A stretch of DNA of 64,000 bases, taken from assembly GCA_017529875.1 (NCBI GenBank), contig JAFXNC010000016.1:1-64000 (forward strand). Direction: 5' to 3'. Made by a program: the position numbers and the translations under genes. Numbering within the stretch: the stretch's first letter is position 1; the number at the start of each line of letters is the position of its first letter. Shown here one piece after another: positions 8,442 to 17,081 of the stretch. The stretch comes from Ruminococcus sp. Lineage in GTDB: Bacteria; Bacillota; Clostridia; Oscillospirales; Ruminococcaceae. The notes under the pieces are model-generated. The model saw only the letters and a program-made list of their open reading frames with translations. It did not search any database and was not told where the DNA came from.

Positions 8442-8456
8442 TACCAAGCGCTGGTA
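8442..8456. promoter_or_regulatory. Palindrome TACCAAGCGCTGGTA: LacI-type operator or short terminator
   Basis: TACCA and TGGTA arms flank an AGCGC core, giving the AAGCGCT centre that LacI-family regulators favour. It lies about 55 bases upstream of the ugpC -35 box and 20 bases beyond the stop of the rsuA-like gene. On the minus strand it is followed by CTTTTTC, so it can also be read as a short terminator of that gene. Both roles are possible. Confidence 0.45.
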
Positions 8457-8475
8457 AAAAATGGAATCACAAACG

Positions 8476-9183
8476 TTATCGTGCCAAAAGTTTCTCAACA
8501 TCTTTGTGCACTATCTCCAAACACCCCCCCAAAGGCAGACTTTTATCAAGCTCCAAGCCCCCTATCCGGGTGCGTCTGAGGTATGTAACTTTATTAGCGC
8601 AGGCCTCGAACATCCGCTTGACCTGGTGGAATTTTCCCTCGTGCAGTACCAGTGTACACTGGTAGGGGTCGTCGGAGAGTGTGAGCTCCGCAGGCATACA
8701 GACTTCCCCGCCGTCTATGGTCAGACCCGAAGCAAATAGCTCGACCAGCTCCGGTGCTGTCGGGTAGGCCGTCCGGACGAGATAGGTCTTGGGGACGTGG
8801 CTTTTCGGGGAGAGCATCTTGTGTGCCAGATCTCCGTCGTCGGTGATGAGGACGAAGCCCTCGGTATCCTTGTCCAGGCGCCCCGCCGGGAACAGCCCGC
8901 CCCGCCGAAGCTCAGGCGGGATCAGCTCCAGCACCGTATCGGATAGCCTGTCTTTGGTGGCGCAGACCACCCCCTGGGGCTTGTTGAGCATGATGTAGAC
9001 GAACTCCCTGTACCCGATGACCTCCCCGGACACCGCGATCACGTCGGTGTGCTCGTCGATCCGGGTATCGGACTTCTTCACCGCGGTGCCGTTGACCGTG
9101 ACCAGCCCTTTGCGGCAAAGCTCTTTTACCGCGCTGCGGGAAAGGTCGCCCCGCTGGGAGGATATGAACTTATCAAGCCGCAA
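8476..9183 (-). CDS. rsuA: 16S/23S rRNA pseudouridine synthase, RsuA/RluB/E/F family
   Basis: 235 residues. The N-terminal S4 RNA-binding domain (MRLDKFISSQRGDLSRSAVK... GLVTVNG, residues 1-50) is followed by the catalytic domain with the family motif GRLDKDTEGFVLITDDG, whose Asp attacks the uridine. The enzyme isomerises a specific uridine in ribosomal RNA; the short length and S4 domain fit RsuA (U516 of 16S rRNA), but the other family members cannot be excluded. The start is TTG at 9183, supported by AAAGGAGAGG six bases upstream. No operon partner; the hairpin-rich gap 9184-9346 separates it from the DUF1846 gene. Confidence 0.88.
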   Translation of the reverse strand: MRLDKFISSQRGDLSRSAVKELCRKGLVTVNGTAVKKSDTRIDEHTDVIAVSGEVIGYREFVYIMLNKPQGVVCATKDRLSDTVLELIPPELRRGGLFPAGRLDKDTEGFVLITDDGDLAHKMLSPKSHVPKTYLVRTAYPTAPELVELFASGLTIDGGEVCMPAELTLSDDPYQCTLVLHEGKFHQVKRMFEACANKVTYLRRTRIGGLELDKSLPLGGCLEIVHKDVEKLLAR

Positions 9184-9253
9184 GGCAGACCTCTCCTTTC
9201 AAGAACAACGAGCTAAAGTTCGCGTGAATAGTGATGCACAGGCGAGGAGGGGC

Positions 9254-9335
9254 CTTTGGGGCAGAGTGAACGCAGCGACGAAGGAGCGCAGAGAACGCCG
9301 CCCCAAAGAGCCGGGGGTATGGGGGCTCCGCCCCC
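9254..9335 (-). terminator. Hairpin-rich gap downstream of the DUF1846 gene
   Basis: CTTTGGGGC (9254-9262) pairs over a distance with GCCCCAAAG (9300-9308), and a compact GGGGGCTCCGCCCCC hairpin follows at 9321-9335. These stand directly after the stop of the minus-strand gene 9347-10816. Short U-tracts make the terminator role likely rather than certain. Confidence 0.5.
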
Positions 9336-9346
9336 ATTTAAAATAA

Positions 9347-10816
9347 TCAGGAAAACTTAGGCTCGCAGGTCAGATTTACGCCTAAACGCTTGAATATACG
9401 CTCGTCCACCTGTGAGAGTATGACAGTCGAATGAACCTCGCAGCCCCGGAGCTTTTCGAGCTGCTCCATAGCCAGCTTGGCGTTGGGGTCGGTGGCGGCG
9501 CAGATCGAAAGGGCGATGAGGGTCTCGTCGGTATGTATGCGGGGGTTGCGGTTGCCCAGGTGGTTGGTCTTCAGGTTCTGTATGGGCTCGATGACCGCCG
9601 GGGACATCAGCAGCACATCGTCAGCGATGCCGCCGATCTCTTTAAGGGCGTTGAGCAGTACAGCCGAGGCCGCGCCCATGAGGTTCGAGGTCTTGCCGGT
9701 GATGATCCTGCCGTCGGGCAGCTCCATAGCCGCCGCAGGGCCGCCGGTCTCCTGCTCACGTCTGAGAGCCACCGCAGCCACCTTTCTGTCCTCGGTGGAT
9801 ACGCCGGCCTGGTTCATCAGCAGCTCCAGCTTGTAGATCTCGTCCTCGGAGACATAGCCCTTCTTCCTGCCGCAGAGGGCGGTATAGTACCGGCGGACTA
9901 TCTCCTCCTTGGCTGCCTCGCAGACAGCCTCGTCGTCGATTATGCAGTTGCCCGCCATGTTGACGCCCATATCCGTGGGGGACTTGTAGGGCGACTCCCC
10001 GAGTATCCGCTGGAACATGGCATTGAGCACCGGGAATATTTCCACGTCCCTGTTATAATTTACAGTGGTCTTGCCGTAGGCCTCCAGGTGGAAGGGGTCG
10101 ATCATATTCACGTCGTTGAGGTCGGAGGTAGCCGCCTCGTAAGCGAGGTTCACCGGGTGGCGCAGGGGCAGGTTCCAGATGGGGAAGGTCTCGAACTTGG
10201 CGTAGCCCGCGTCGATGCCCCGCTTGTTCTCATGGTAGAGCTGGGACAGGCAGGTAGCCATTTTGCCGCTGCCGGGGCCGGGAGCGGTGATGACCACAAG
10301 GCGACGGGTGGTCTCGATGTAGTCGTTGCGGCCGTAGCCCTCGTCGCTCATGATGAGCTGCAAATTGGAGGGGTAGCCGTTTATGCGGTAGTGGTGGTAT
10401 ACCTTCACGCCGAGGGCTTCGAGGCGCTTCTGAAAAGCGTCCGCGGAACGCTGACCCTCATACTGAGTGAGCACCACCGAGCTGACGTAGAGGCCTATGC
10501 CGGTGAAGACATTATACAGTCTCAGCACATCCACGTCGTAGGTAATGCCCAGGTCGCCTCTGACCTTATTTTTCTCGATATCGCCGGAGTTGATGACTAT
10601 GACGATCTCGGCCTCGTCCTTTAACTGGAGCAGCATCTGGAGCTTACTGTCGGGCTTAAAGCCGGGAAGCACCCGGGAGGCGTGGTAGTCGTCGTAGAGC
10701 TTGCCGCCGAACTCGAGGTAGAGCTTACCGCCGAACCCTGCGATCCTCTCGCGGATATGCTCCGACTGCATTTTAAGATATTTCTCGTTATCAAATCCGA
10801 TCCTGTGAACACTCAT
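9347..10816 (-). CDS. DUF1846 (UPF0371) family protein
   Basis: About 489 residues. The sequence follows the DUF1846 family through its length: start MSVHRIGFDNEKYLKMQ, FGGKLYDDYHASRVLPGF, VIVINSGDIEKNKVRGDLGI, YHHYRINGYPSNLQ, and the nucleotide-binding-looking ITAPGPGSGKMATCLSQLYHE. Family members are conserved cytosolic Firmicute proteins with a P-loop-like segment but without an established reaction. An upstream in-frame start (10906) lies before the promoter at 10854-10882, so the ATG at 10816 with GGAAGGAC upstream is the real one. The gene stands alone. Confidence 0.88.
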   Translation of the reverse strand: MSVHRIGFDNEKYLKMQSEHIRERIAGFGGKLYLEFGGKLYDDYHASRVLPGFKPDSKLQMLLQLKDEAEIVIVINSGDIEKNKVRGDLGITYDVDVLRLYNVFTGIGLYVSSVVLTQYEGQRSADAFQKRLEALGVKVYHHYRINGYPSNLQLIMSDEGYGRNDYIETTRRLVVITAPGPGSGKMATCLSQLYHENKRGIDAGYAKFETFPIWNLPLRHPVNLAYEAATSDLNDVNMIDPFHLEAYGKTTVNYNRDVEIFPVLNAMFQRILGESPYKSPTDMGVNMAGNCIIDDEAVCEAAKEEIVRRYYTALCGRKKGYVSEDEIYKLELLMNQAGVSTEDRKVAAVALRREQETGGPAAAMELPDGRIITGKTSNLMGAASAVLLNALKEIGGIADDVLLMSPAVIEPIQNLKTNHLGNRNPRIHTDETLIALSICAATDPNAKLAMEQLEKLRGCEVHSTVILSQVDERIFKRLGVNLTCEPKFS

Positions 10817-10853
10817 AACAAAAGTCCTTCCTGATAAAAATATTCCACCCTTT

Positions 10854-10882
10854 ATTATACTACATCTGTACGGAAAATGCAA
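10854..10882 (-). promoter_or_regulatory. Promoter of the DUF1846 gene
   Basis: Minus-strand TTGCAT (10882-10877), 17-base spacer, TATAAT (10859-10854). It lies about 38 bases before the ATG. Confidence 0.75.
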
Positions 10883-11141
10883 GGGGATATTTTTGGGGAC
10901 AAACAAAATGGATCATGGGGCAAAAGAAACAATGTGAGAGGCAGGATCAGCGGATAGTGAAGAGTTATGGAGCGCCTACGGCGAGTTTTCCGCTGACACG
11001 GTCATTTGCTCCCCTCACGCGAAGCGAGATCCCCCGCCCGGCCCTGCTCCCCGGAAAAGACATTTTTCTCGCCCGCACCGCTGTATAATGTTCCTGTGCC
11101 GCCAGAACAGCGGGATATCAAAAATGAAATGAGGGAATAAT

Positions 11142-11492
11142 ATGCCTGTCGCAATTTTCTATGACGCCGAAAGCCGTACCGTCCTCGCCGAGCTCTCCGG
11201 GGATATCGACCATTGCTCCGCCGCCTCGCTCCGCGCCCCCGTGGATGAGGAGGTCATGAAACGCCTCCCGCTCAGACTTATGCTGGATTTTGAAAACGTC
11301 CCCTTCATGGACAGCTCCGGCATCGGCCTCATCATAGGCCGCAGTAAGCTCATCACTGACCTGGGCGGCAGCCTCATCGTAGTCAACCCAAAGCCGGAGG
11401 TGCGCAGGATCATGGAACTCGCCGGCGTCGGGAGACTTTGCAGCATAGTGTTCAATGAACACCGCACCCTGATCGGAGGTATGAAAATATGA
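11142..11492 (+). CDS. spoIIAA: Anti-sigma F factor antagonist SpoIIAA
   Basis: 116-residue STAS-domain protein. The phosphorylation loop NVPFMDSSGIG places Ser58 exactly where the Bacillus protein is phosphorylated by SpoIIAB. Dephosphorylated SpoIIAA binds SpoIIAB and releases sigma F in the forespore. It is the first gene of a tight three-gene spoIIA operon: its stop overlaps the spoIIAB start (ATGA). GAGGGAATA precedes the ATG. A TATAAT at 11084-11089 lies upstream, but I see neither a matching -35 box nor a clear sigma-H site, so the promoter is unresolved. Confidence 0.93.
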   Translation: MPVAIFYDAESRTVLAELSGDIDHCSAASLRAPVDEEVMKRLPLRLMLDFENVPFMDSSGIGLIIGRSKLITDLGGSLIVVNPKPEVRRIMELAGVGRLCSIVFNEHRTLIGGMKI

Positions 11493-11944
11493 AAGAGAAT
11501 GTCCTCAACCGCATGACCCTGCGGTTCCCCGGACTGCCTGACAACGAGCGCTTCGCAAGGCTGGCAGTCTCCGGCTTCATCGCCCCCCTCGACCCCGCCG
11601 TGGACGAGCTGGGAGAGATCAAAACGGCGGTCTCGGAGGCCGTCACCAACTGCATCGTCCACGCCTACCGGGGCACCGTGGGGGAGATAACCCTCACAGT
11701 CCGCCTGCTGGAGGACAGCCGCGTCTACATAAGCGTCAAGGACAAGGGCTGCGGCATCCCCGATATCGCCAAGGCCCGGGAGCCCATGTTCACCACCGCC
11801 CCCGAGGAGGAACGCGCCGGACTGGGCTTTGCCATAATGGAGAGCTTCACCGACAGGCTCCGGGTCACCAGCCGCCCCGGCAGCGGCACCACCGTGACCA
11901 TGCTCCGCACCCTGCGCCGAGGCAGGCAGACCAATGGCGGCTGA
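11489..11944 (+). CDS. spoIIAB: Anti-sigma F factor and kinase SpoIIAB
   Basis: 151 residues, GHKL ATPase fold. Visible motifs: the N-box in EAVTNCIVHAY, the G1 box VKDKGCGIPD, and the G2 box ERAGLGFAIMES. The family binds and inhibits sigma F and phosphorylates SpoIIAA on Ser58 in the forespore/predivisional cell. The start overlaps the spoIIAA stop by 4 bases, and the stop overlaps the sigF start by 11 bases, so the three proteins should be made in a fixed ratio. Confidence 0.93.
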   Translation: MKENVLNRMTLRFPGLPDNERFARLAVSGFIAPLDPAVDELGEIKTAVSEAVTNCIVHAYRGTVGEITLTVRLLEDSRVYISVKDKGCGIPDIAKAREPMFTTAPEEERAGLGFAIMESFTDRLRVTSRPGSGTTVTMLRTLRRGRQTNGG

Positions 11945-12593
11945 CGCGGCGCGTCTTGCGGAGGAAAACATGGGTCTTGTTCATATGTGCGCCAACCGGT
12001 TCCGGGGCAAGGGCATCGAATACGACGATCTTTACGGCGCGGGCTGTCTCGGGCTCATAAAGGCGGCGAAGGCCTTTGACGCTCAGCGCGGAGTGCGGTT
12101 CTCCACCTATGCGGTGCCGGTGATACTGGGGGAGATAAGGCGGCTGTTTCGGGACGGCGGCACCGTCAAGATCAGCCGCAGCCTGAAAGAGCTTTCCCTG
12201 CGGCTGACGAAGGAGCGGGAGCGGTTCCTGTTGGCTGAGGGCAGGGAGCCCACGGTGTCGGAGCTGTGCGAACTGACAGGTGAGGAGCCGGAGCTTGTGA
12301 CCGAGGCGCTGGGAGCGGCGCTGCCGCCGGTGAGTCTGACGGCTGATCTTGAAGGCAGCGAAGGCAGCGAGCTGGACATCCCGACGGAACCTCCCGACGA
12401 GGGGATAACGGACCGCCTTGCCTTGTATCAGGCGTTATCGCAGCTGAGTGCGGAGGACAGGCGGCTCATATACCTGCGATATTTTCTGGGCAAGACGCAG
12501 ACTGTCACGGCGCAGGTGATGGGCATGACGCAGGTACAGGTATCGCGGAGAGAGAAAAAGCTTTTGGGGATGCTGAGGGCGGAGCTGATATGA
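11934..12593 (+). CDS. sigF: RNA polymerase sporulation sigma factor sigma F
   Basis: 219 residues. Region 2 is typical of the SigF/SigG group (NRFRGKGIEYDDLYGAGCLG, FSTYAVPVILGEIRR), region 3 follows (ISRSLKELSLRL), and region 4 is near the end (EDRRLIYLRYFLGKTQ, VSRREKKLL). It directs forespore-specific transcription early in sporulation. It is shorter than the Bacillus protein of about 255 residues, mostly at the N-terminus. Its place directly after spoIIAA and spoIIAB identifies it as sigma F rather than sigma G. A perfect 23-bp stem terminator follows. Confidence 0.92.
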   Translation: MAADAARLAEENMGLVHMCANRFRGKGIEYDDLYGAGCLGLIKAAKAFDAQRGVRFSTYAVPVILGEIRRLFRDGGTVKISRSLKELSLRLTKERERFLLAEGREPTVSELCELTGEEPELVTEALGAALPPVSLTADLEGSEGSELDIPTEPPDEGITDRLALYQALSQLSAEDRRLIYLRYFLGKTQTVTAQVMGMTQVQVSRREKKLLGMLRAELI

Positions 12594-12603
12594 AAAAAGT
12601 GCA

Positions 12604-12668
12604 GCAAGCTGAAAAGAACGAACGCGAAAGCAAGATCCGCGTTCGTTCTTTTCAGCTTGCGTGTTTTT
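12604..12668. terminator. Bidirectional terminator with 23-bp perfect stem
   Basis: GCAAGCTGAAAAGAACGAAC plus GCG (12604-12626) pairs perfectly with 12638-12660, loop of 11 bases, followed by GTGTTTTTT on the plus strand. It separates the convergent sigF and dehydratase genes. The GCAAGCTGAAAAG start recurs at two other terminators of this window (26969 and 38483). Confidence 0.9.
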
Positions 12669-12670
12669 TA

Positions 12671-13957
12671 TCACAGCACCGCGTTCGCCAGCATCAGCTT
12701 GATGCGGTTCTCCTGGTTGACCTTCGTGGCACCGGGATCGTAGTCTATCGCTACGATGTTCGCGTCAGGATATGCCTCCTTGATGACCCGGCTCATGCCC
12801 TTGGCTACTATGTGGTTCGGCAGACAGCCAAAGGGCTGCGTGCAGATGATGTTCTTGGTGCCGGTCTCGGCAAGCGCCGCCATTTCAGCGGTTATCAGCC
12901 AGCCTTCGCCCATTTTAACGCCCTGATGTATGTACTTGTCCGCACAGCGGCGCAGATGCTCAAAGTCGTGGGGCGGCTGGAATACGCCGTGCTCCTTGAT
13001 TATCTTGATCTGCTGCTTCTGGAACTTGTAAAGCACGTTGTACCCGATCTGATAGGCGTGGGTGGCAGCGGTGACTACGTCGTAGAGGTCCCTGTCATTG
13101 ATAAGGTCGGAGGCGCAGTAGAGCACGAAGTCCAGCAGACCCGGCACATTGGGCTCGCAGCCCTCGGAGATCAGGAACTCGTTGAGGTCGTTGTTGGCAA
13201 GGGGCGAATACTTCACGAATATCTCCCCCACGATGCCCACCCGGGGCTTTTTCTCTTTCCTGCGGGGGATAGCGGCGAAGTCCTTGAGCATGGCCTTGTA
13301 TATGGGTGTGGTGTAGAGGTAGGCCTTGCTGTCCATGAGGCGCTTGATGCGGTGCTCCCAGCGGGCGAGCATACGGTCGGTGTCGCCGGGGTTCACCTCA
13401 TAAGGGCGGCACTGGTTGTACAGCAGCATCAGCATATCGCCGTAAAGCACTGCATATATGAGCATCAGCGCCACCTGGGGCGTCATGGGGAAAGCCGGGT
13501 TCTTTTCGAGGCCGCTGAAATTCAGGGAGATCACCGGCACCTGGGGGAACTGGCTTGCCACGGCCTTGCGTATCAGGTGGATATAGTTGGAGGCTCTGCA
13601 TCCGCCGCCGGTCTGGGACATGAGCAGGGCTACCTTGTTTACGTCGTACTTGCCGCTTTTGAGGGCGTCCATGAACTGCCCTATTACCAGCAGCGCAGGA
13701 TAGCAGGCGTCGTTGTGGGTGTTTTTGAGCCCCTCGTCGATGACGTTGCGGGACTTGTTTTCAAGCAGCTCCATTTTGTAGCCGTTCTTCTGATAGATCT
13801 TGCACATGAGCTTGAAGTGTATCGGCAGCATATCCGGGATGAGGATGGTGTAACCCGCCTCCTTCATCTCTTTGGTGAAGACCGTCTTGTATACGCGGTC
13901 GGAGCCGCCCATGTTCTTTCTTGCCAGCTCCTCGTCGGAGAGTTTCTGTTTGCTCAT
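12671..13957 (-). CDS. 2-hydroxyacyl-CoA dehydratase-like component (YjiM/HgdB family)
   Basis: 428 residues. It resembles the D-component side of 2-hydroxyacyl-CoA dehydratases that carry [4Fe-4S] clusters; conserved Cys-containing stretches are visible (HNDACYPALLVIG, GGGCRASNY, IICTQPFGCLPNH). It starts with ATGA overlap on the stop of the upstream activase gene, so both are translated together. In many clostridia the two are one long protein of about 1400 residues; here they are split. The family includes enzymes that dehydrate 2-hydroxyglutaryl-, lactoyl- or phenyllactoyl-CoA, but members paired with a double-ATPase activase, as here, mostly have no known substrate, so I do not assign one. 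It is cytosolic and oxygen-sensitive by family. Confidence 0.85.
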   Translation of the reverse strand: MSKQKLSDEELARKNMGGSDRVYKTVFTKEMKEAGYTILIPDMLPIHFKLMCKIYQKNGYKMELLENKSRNVIDEGLKNTHNDACYPALLVIGQFMDALKSGKYDVNKVALLMSQTGGGCRASNYIHLIRKAVASQFPQVPVISLNFSGLEKNPAFPMTPQVALMLIYAVLYGDMLMLLYNQCRPYEVNPGDTDRMLARWEHRIKRLMDSKAYLYTTPIYKAMLKDFAAIPRRKEKKPRVGIVGEIFVKYSPLANNDLNEFLISEGCEPNVPGLLDFVLYCASDLINDRDLYDVVTAATHAYQIGYNVLYKFQKQQIKIIKEHGVFQPPHDFEHLRRCADKYIHQGVKMGEGWLITAEMAALAETGTKNIICTQPFGCLPNHIVAKGMSRVIKEAYPDANIVAIDYDPGATKVNQENRIKLMLANAVL

Positions 13958-16905
13958 TTCGCATTCTCCTCCTTTTCTTCAAGAGCTGCCGCAAGGGAGC
14001 GGAGCCTGATCTTAGCCGCGCCGAGATTGGTGATCTCGTCTATTTTGAGCTGAGTATAGAGCTTGCCCTTTTCTTCGAGTATCGCCCTGACCTCGTCGGT
14101 GGTGACGGCGTCGATGCCGCAGCCGAAGGACACCAGCTGCACCAGCTGCATATCGTCGTTGCGGGAAACATACTCCGCAGCGCGGTACATCCTCGAATGG
14201 TAGGTCCACTGGTTGAGCACGTCCACCGGCGGCACGTCAACCAGGTTTGAAACGCTGTCCTCGGTGATGACCGCAAAGCCCAGCGAGGAGATGAGCTTGT
14301 GTATGCCGTGGTTTATCTCGGGGTCAACATGGTAGGGTCTGCCTGCCAGCACTATGATCTTGCGGCCCTTCTTGCGGGCGTCGGCGATTATCTCCTGAGC
14401 CTTGCTCTCGATGCGGCGGCGGTAGCGCTTCTGCTCGGTGTAGGCCTTGTTGAGCACGTCGAATACCTGCTGCTGGGTGATGCCGTACTTGCGGAGGGTC
14501 TGGGCGATCACCTTGGCAACGTGCTTTTTCATGGTGATGTTGAGATAGGGCGCCTTGAAGTTGCGCTCGTTGAGCTCCGGCATATTGGCTTTCAGCAGCT
14601 CGGGGTAGTAGGCGACTACCGGGCAGTTGTAGTGGTTGTCCGAGCCGCCCTCGTCGTAGTTGTAGCTCATGCAGGGGTAGAAGATCATATCCACGCCCTT
14701 TTCAAGAAGGCTGACGATATGTCCGTGGGTTATCTTGGCGGGGTAGCATACCGTGTCGGAGGGTATGGTCTGCTGACCCTTGTAGTATGTATCTCTCGTG
14801 CTCTCCTCGGAAAGCACCACCTCAAAGCCCAGCTCATACAGGATAGTATGGAAATAGGGCATCAGGTCATAGAAGTTCAGCGCCATAGGCAGACCGATCT
14901 TAGCCTTGGGATGAGCGGGCTTTTTGTCGGCGTAGGCTCTGATCTCGTTGTATTTGTACTCGAAAAGGTTCTCAAGACGGTTCTGTGTCTTGATGCCGGC
15001 GCCTCTCTCGCAGCGGTTGCCGGAGATGAAACGGTGTCCGTCGCTGAAACGGATGATAGTCAGGTTGCAGTGCGCAGTACAGCCCCGGCACTGTGTAGCC
15101 ACGGAGTTGTAGGCGAAGTCCTGCAACTGCTCCTTGTTGAGGATTTTCGAGCGGGCGTCGGGGGAGTTCTTGCACTTCTCCTTGGCAAAGAGGGCACAGC
15201 CCAGCGCACCCATGAGCCCTGCGATAGCGGGACGGATAACGTTTCTGCCCAGCTCCGTTTCAAAGGAGCGCAGCACCGCGTCGTTGAGGAAGGTGCCGCC
15301 CTGCACCACGATGTTCTTGCCCAGCTCGTCTATGGACTTGGCTCTTATTACCTTGTAGATAGCGTTCTTGATGATAGACGAGGACAGACCCGCCGAGATA
15401 TCCTCCACCGAGGCGCCGTCCTTCTGAGCCTGCTTAACAGAGCTGTTCATGAACACGGTACACCGCGAGCCCAGCTCCACGGGAGCCTTGGCGAAAAGTC
15501 CCAGTCTTGCGAAATCCGCGATCTCGTAGCCCATAGCCTGTGCAAAGGTCTGTATGAACGAGCCGCAGCCCGAGGAACAGGCCTCGTTGAGCATGATGCT
15601 GTCGATGGCGTTGTTCTTGATCTTGAAACACTTTATGTCCTGACCGCCGATGTCGATGATGAAGTCAACGTCGGGGCAGAAGTAAGCCGCCGCCTTGTAG
15701 TGGGCGACTGTTTCAACTATACCGTAGTCCACGCCGAGACCCGCCTTGATAAGGTCCTCGCCATAGCCTGTCACCGCCGATGCCCTGATAACAAGGCCGT
15801 CGGTTGCCAGATCGTAGATATCCTCCAGCTTAGCCGCGATAACGTCCAGAGGCTGCCCCTTGTTGGAGCCGTAGTACTGGTAGAGCAGCTTGCCGTCGGG
15901 GGTGATGAGCACCAGCTTGGTGGTGGTGGAGCCCGCGTCTATGCCGAGGTAGGCGTCGCCCCGGTAGGTCTCGATGTTTTCATATTTGAGGTCGGAGCGC
16001 TTGTGCCTGTCAACGAATTTATGATAGTCCTCCCGGGAGGTGAAAAGGGGCTTTCCGGTGACTATGGTGTCATGAGCCTTGGCGTGGGTGATCTTGTCTA
16101 TCGCCTCATCAACGGTGAGCTCGTCCCCCATTTTCTGAGCATGGAGCGCCGAGCCGTAAGCCATGAAGCAGGGCGCCAGCTCCGGGAACACCGCGTGCTC
16201 CGAGTCGAGCTTCAGAGTATCCACGAAGGCCTTCCTGAGTCCCGACAGGAAGGAGAGAGGTCCGCCCAAAAACAGCACCTTGCCCTCCAGCTTTCTGCCC
16301 TGTGCAAGACCCGAGACAGTCTGATCGACAACGGCCTGGAAGATCGAGGCGGAGATGTCCTCCTTCTTAGCGCCCTGATTGAGCAGGGGCTGGATATCGG
16401 ACTTGGCGAAAACTCCGCACCGGGAGGCTATGGGGTAGATCTTGGTGGCTCTGAGGGACATTTCGTTCATGTCGTCCACCGTAACTCCGAGAAGGCTCGC
16501 CATCTGGTCGATGAAGGCGCCGGTGCCGCCGGCACAGGTGCCGTTCATGCGCTGCTCCACGCCGCCGGTGAGGAAGATGATCTTCGCGTCCTCGCCGCCC
16601 AGCTCCACCACCACGTCGGCGTCGGGGTAGGTCTTGTTGACGGCTGTGAAGGCGGAAAAGACCTCCTGCACGAAGGTCATGCCGCAGGCTTCGGCGATGC
16701 CGAGACCCGCCGAGCCGGTTATTGCCATTTTGAAGCGTGCGCCGGGATAGAGCTCACCCACCGCACGGAGCTGCTCCGCCACGGTCTCGCGCACCTTTGA
16801 GAAATGCCGCTCGTACTTATTATAAACGATCTCGTCGCCGTCCAAGATGACTGTTTTTACGGTGGTCGAGCCCACGTCTATTCCAAGGCTGTATAATTTA
16901 TCCAT
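13954..16905 (-). CDS. Double-ATPase acyl-CoA dehydratase activase with DUF2229-type C-terminal domain
   Basis: About 983 residues from the ATG at 16905 (the upstream in-frame start at 16977 lies inside the promoter). Two BadF/BcrD/HgdC-type ASKHA ATPase domains lie in tandem: LGIDVGSTTVKTVI near residue 7 and YLGIDAGSTTTKLVLI near residue 320. Each has its own cluster-binding Cys motif, NGTCAGGTGAF in the first and NEACSSGCGSF in the second. A Cys-rich linker follows (TQCRGCTAHC), and then a C-terminal dehydratase-like/DUF2229 domain (GLPMALNFYDLMPYFH). Activases use ATP to push a low-potential electron into the dehydratase. Translationally coupled to the 428-residue component. Confidence 0.88.
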   Translation of the reverse strand: MDKLYSLGIDVGSTTVKTVILDGDEIVYNKYERHFSKVRETVAEQLRAVGELYPGARFKMAITGSAGLGIAEACGMTFVQEVFSAFTAVNKTYPDADVVVELGGEDAKIIFLTGGVEQRMNGTCAGGTGAFIDQMASLLGVTVDDMNEMSLRATKIYPIASRCGVFAKSDIQPLLNQGAKKEDISASIFQAVVDQTVSGLAQGRKLEGKVLFLGGPLSFLSGLRKAFVDTLKLDSEHAVFPELAPCFMAYGSALHAQKMGDELTVDEAIDKITHAKAHDTIVTGKPLFTSREDYHKFVDRHKRSDLKYENIETYRGDAYLGIDAGSTTTKLVLITPDGKLLYQYYGSNKGQPLDVIAAKLEDIYDLATDGLVIRASAVTGYGEDLIKAGLGVDYGIVETVAHYKAAAYFCPDVDFIIDIGGQDIKCFKIKNNAIDSIMLNEACSSGCGSFIQTFAQAMGYEIADFARLGLFAKAPVELGSRCTVFMNSSVKQAQKDGASVEDISAGLSSSIIKNAIYKVIRAKSIDELGKNIVVQGGTFLNDAVLRSFETELGRNVIRPAIAGLMGALGCALFAKEKCKNSPDARSKILNKEQLQDFAYNSVATQCRGCTAHCNLTIIRFSDGHRFISGNRCERGAGIKTQNRLENLFEYKYNEIRAYADKKPAHPKAKIGLPMALNFYDLMPYFHTILYELGFEVVLSEESTRDTYYKGQQTIPSDTVCYPAKITHGHIVSLLEKGVDMIFYPCMSYNYDEGGSDNHYNCPVVAYYPELLKANMPELNERNFKAPYLNITMKKHVAKVIAQTLRKYGITQQQVFDVLNKAYTEQKRYRRRIESKAQEIIADARKKGRKIIVLAGRPYHVDPEINHGIHKLISSLGFAVITEDSVSNLVDVPPVDVLNQWTYHSRMYRAAEYVSRNDDMQLVQLVSFGCGIDAVTTDEVRAILEEKGKLYTQLKIDEITNLGAAKIRLRSLAAALEEKEENAK

Positions 16906-16948
16906 TTCTTTCCCTCGATTTGCAGTCAGATTTTGCGTATACAGATTC

Positions 16949-16977
16949 AGTATATCATAAAGCGAAAAGGATTTCAA
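16949..16977 (-). promoter_or_regulatory. Promoter of the dehydratase operon
   Basis: Minus-strand TTGAAA (16977-16972), 17-base spacer, TATACT (16954-16949), about 44 bases before the ATG at 16905. The divergent promoter at 17082-17110 drives the envelope operon. Confidence 0.75.
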
Positions 16978-17081
16978 GAGTATTTTATTAACAACTGTTT
17001 TTTGCCTGATGATACCTTTATATAAATAATAAACGCAGAAAATGCCTGTACAAGTTTGTGCAAAATAACGTAAGATTGTAA

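Noticed and set aside
9431-10624. 397-residue plus-strand frame opposite the DUF1846 gene
   Set aside because: Antisense shadow; composition is Val/Gly/Ala-rich without domains.
10907-11080. Small gene or RNA in the gap before spoIIAA
   Set aside because: Only weak inverted repeats (CAGCGGA with TCCGCTG, 10951-10999) and no reading frame with a ribosome binding site.
11041-11141. Sigma-H promoter for the spoIIA operon
   Set aside because: Expected from biology, but I find only an isolated TATAAT at 11084 and no convincing sigma-H -35 and -10 boxes.
12590-14053. 487-residue plus-strand frame opposite the dehydratase gene
   Set aside because: Antisense shadow that begins in the terminator stem after sigF; the opposite strand carries a recognised gene.
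14299-16800. 833-residue open frame on the plus strand opposite the activase gene
   Set aside because: It is an antisense shadow caused by high GC and codon bias. The minus-strand protein has clear family motifs, while the plus-strand frame has none and no ribosome binding site.
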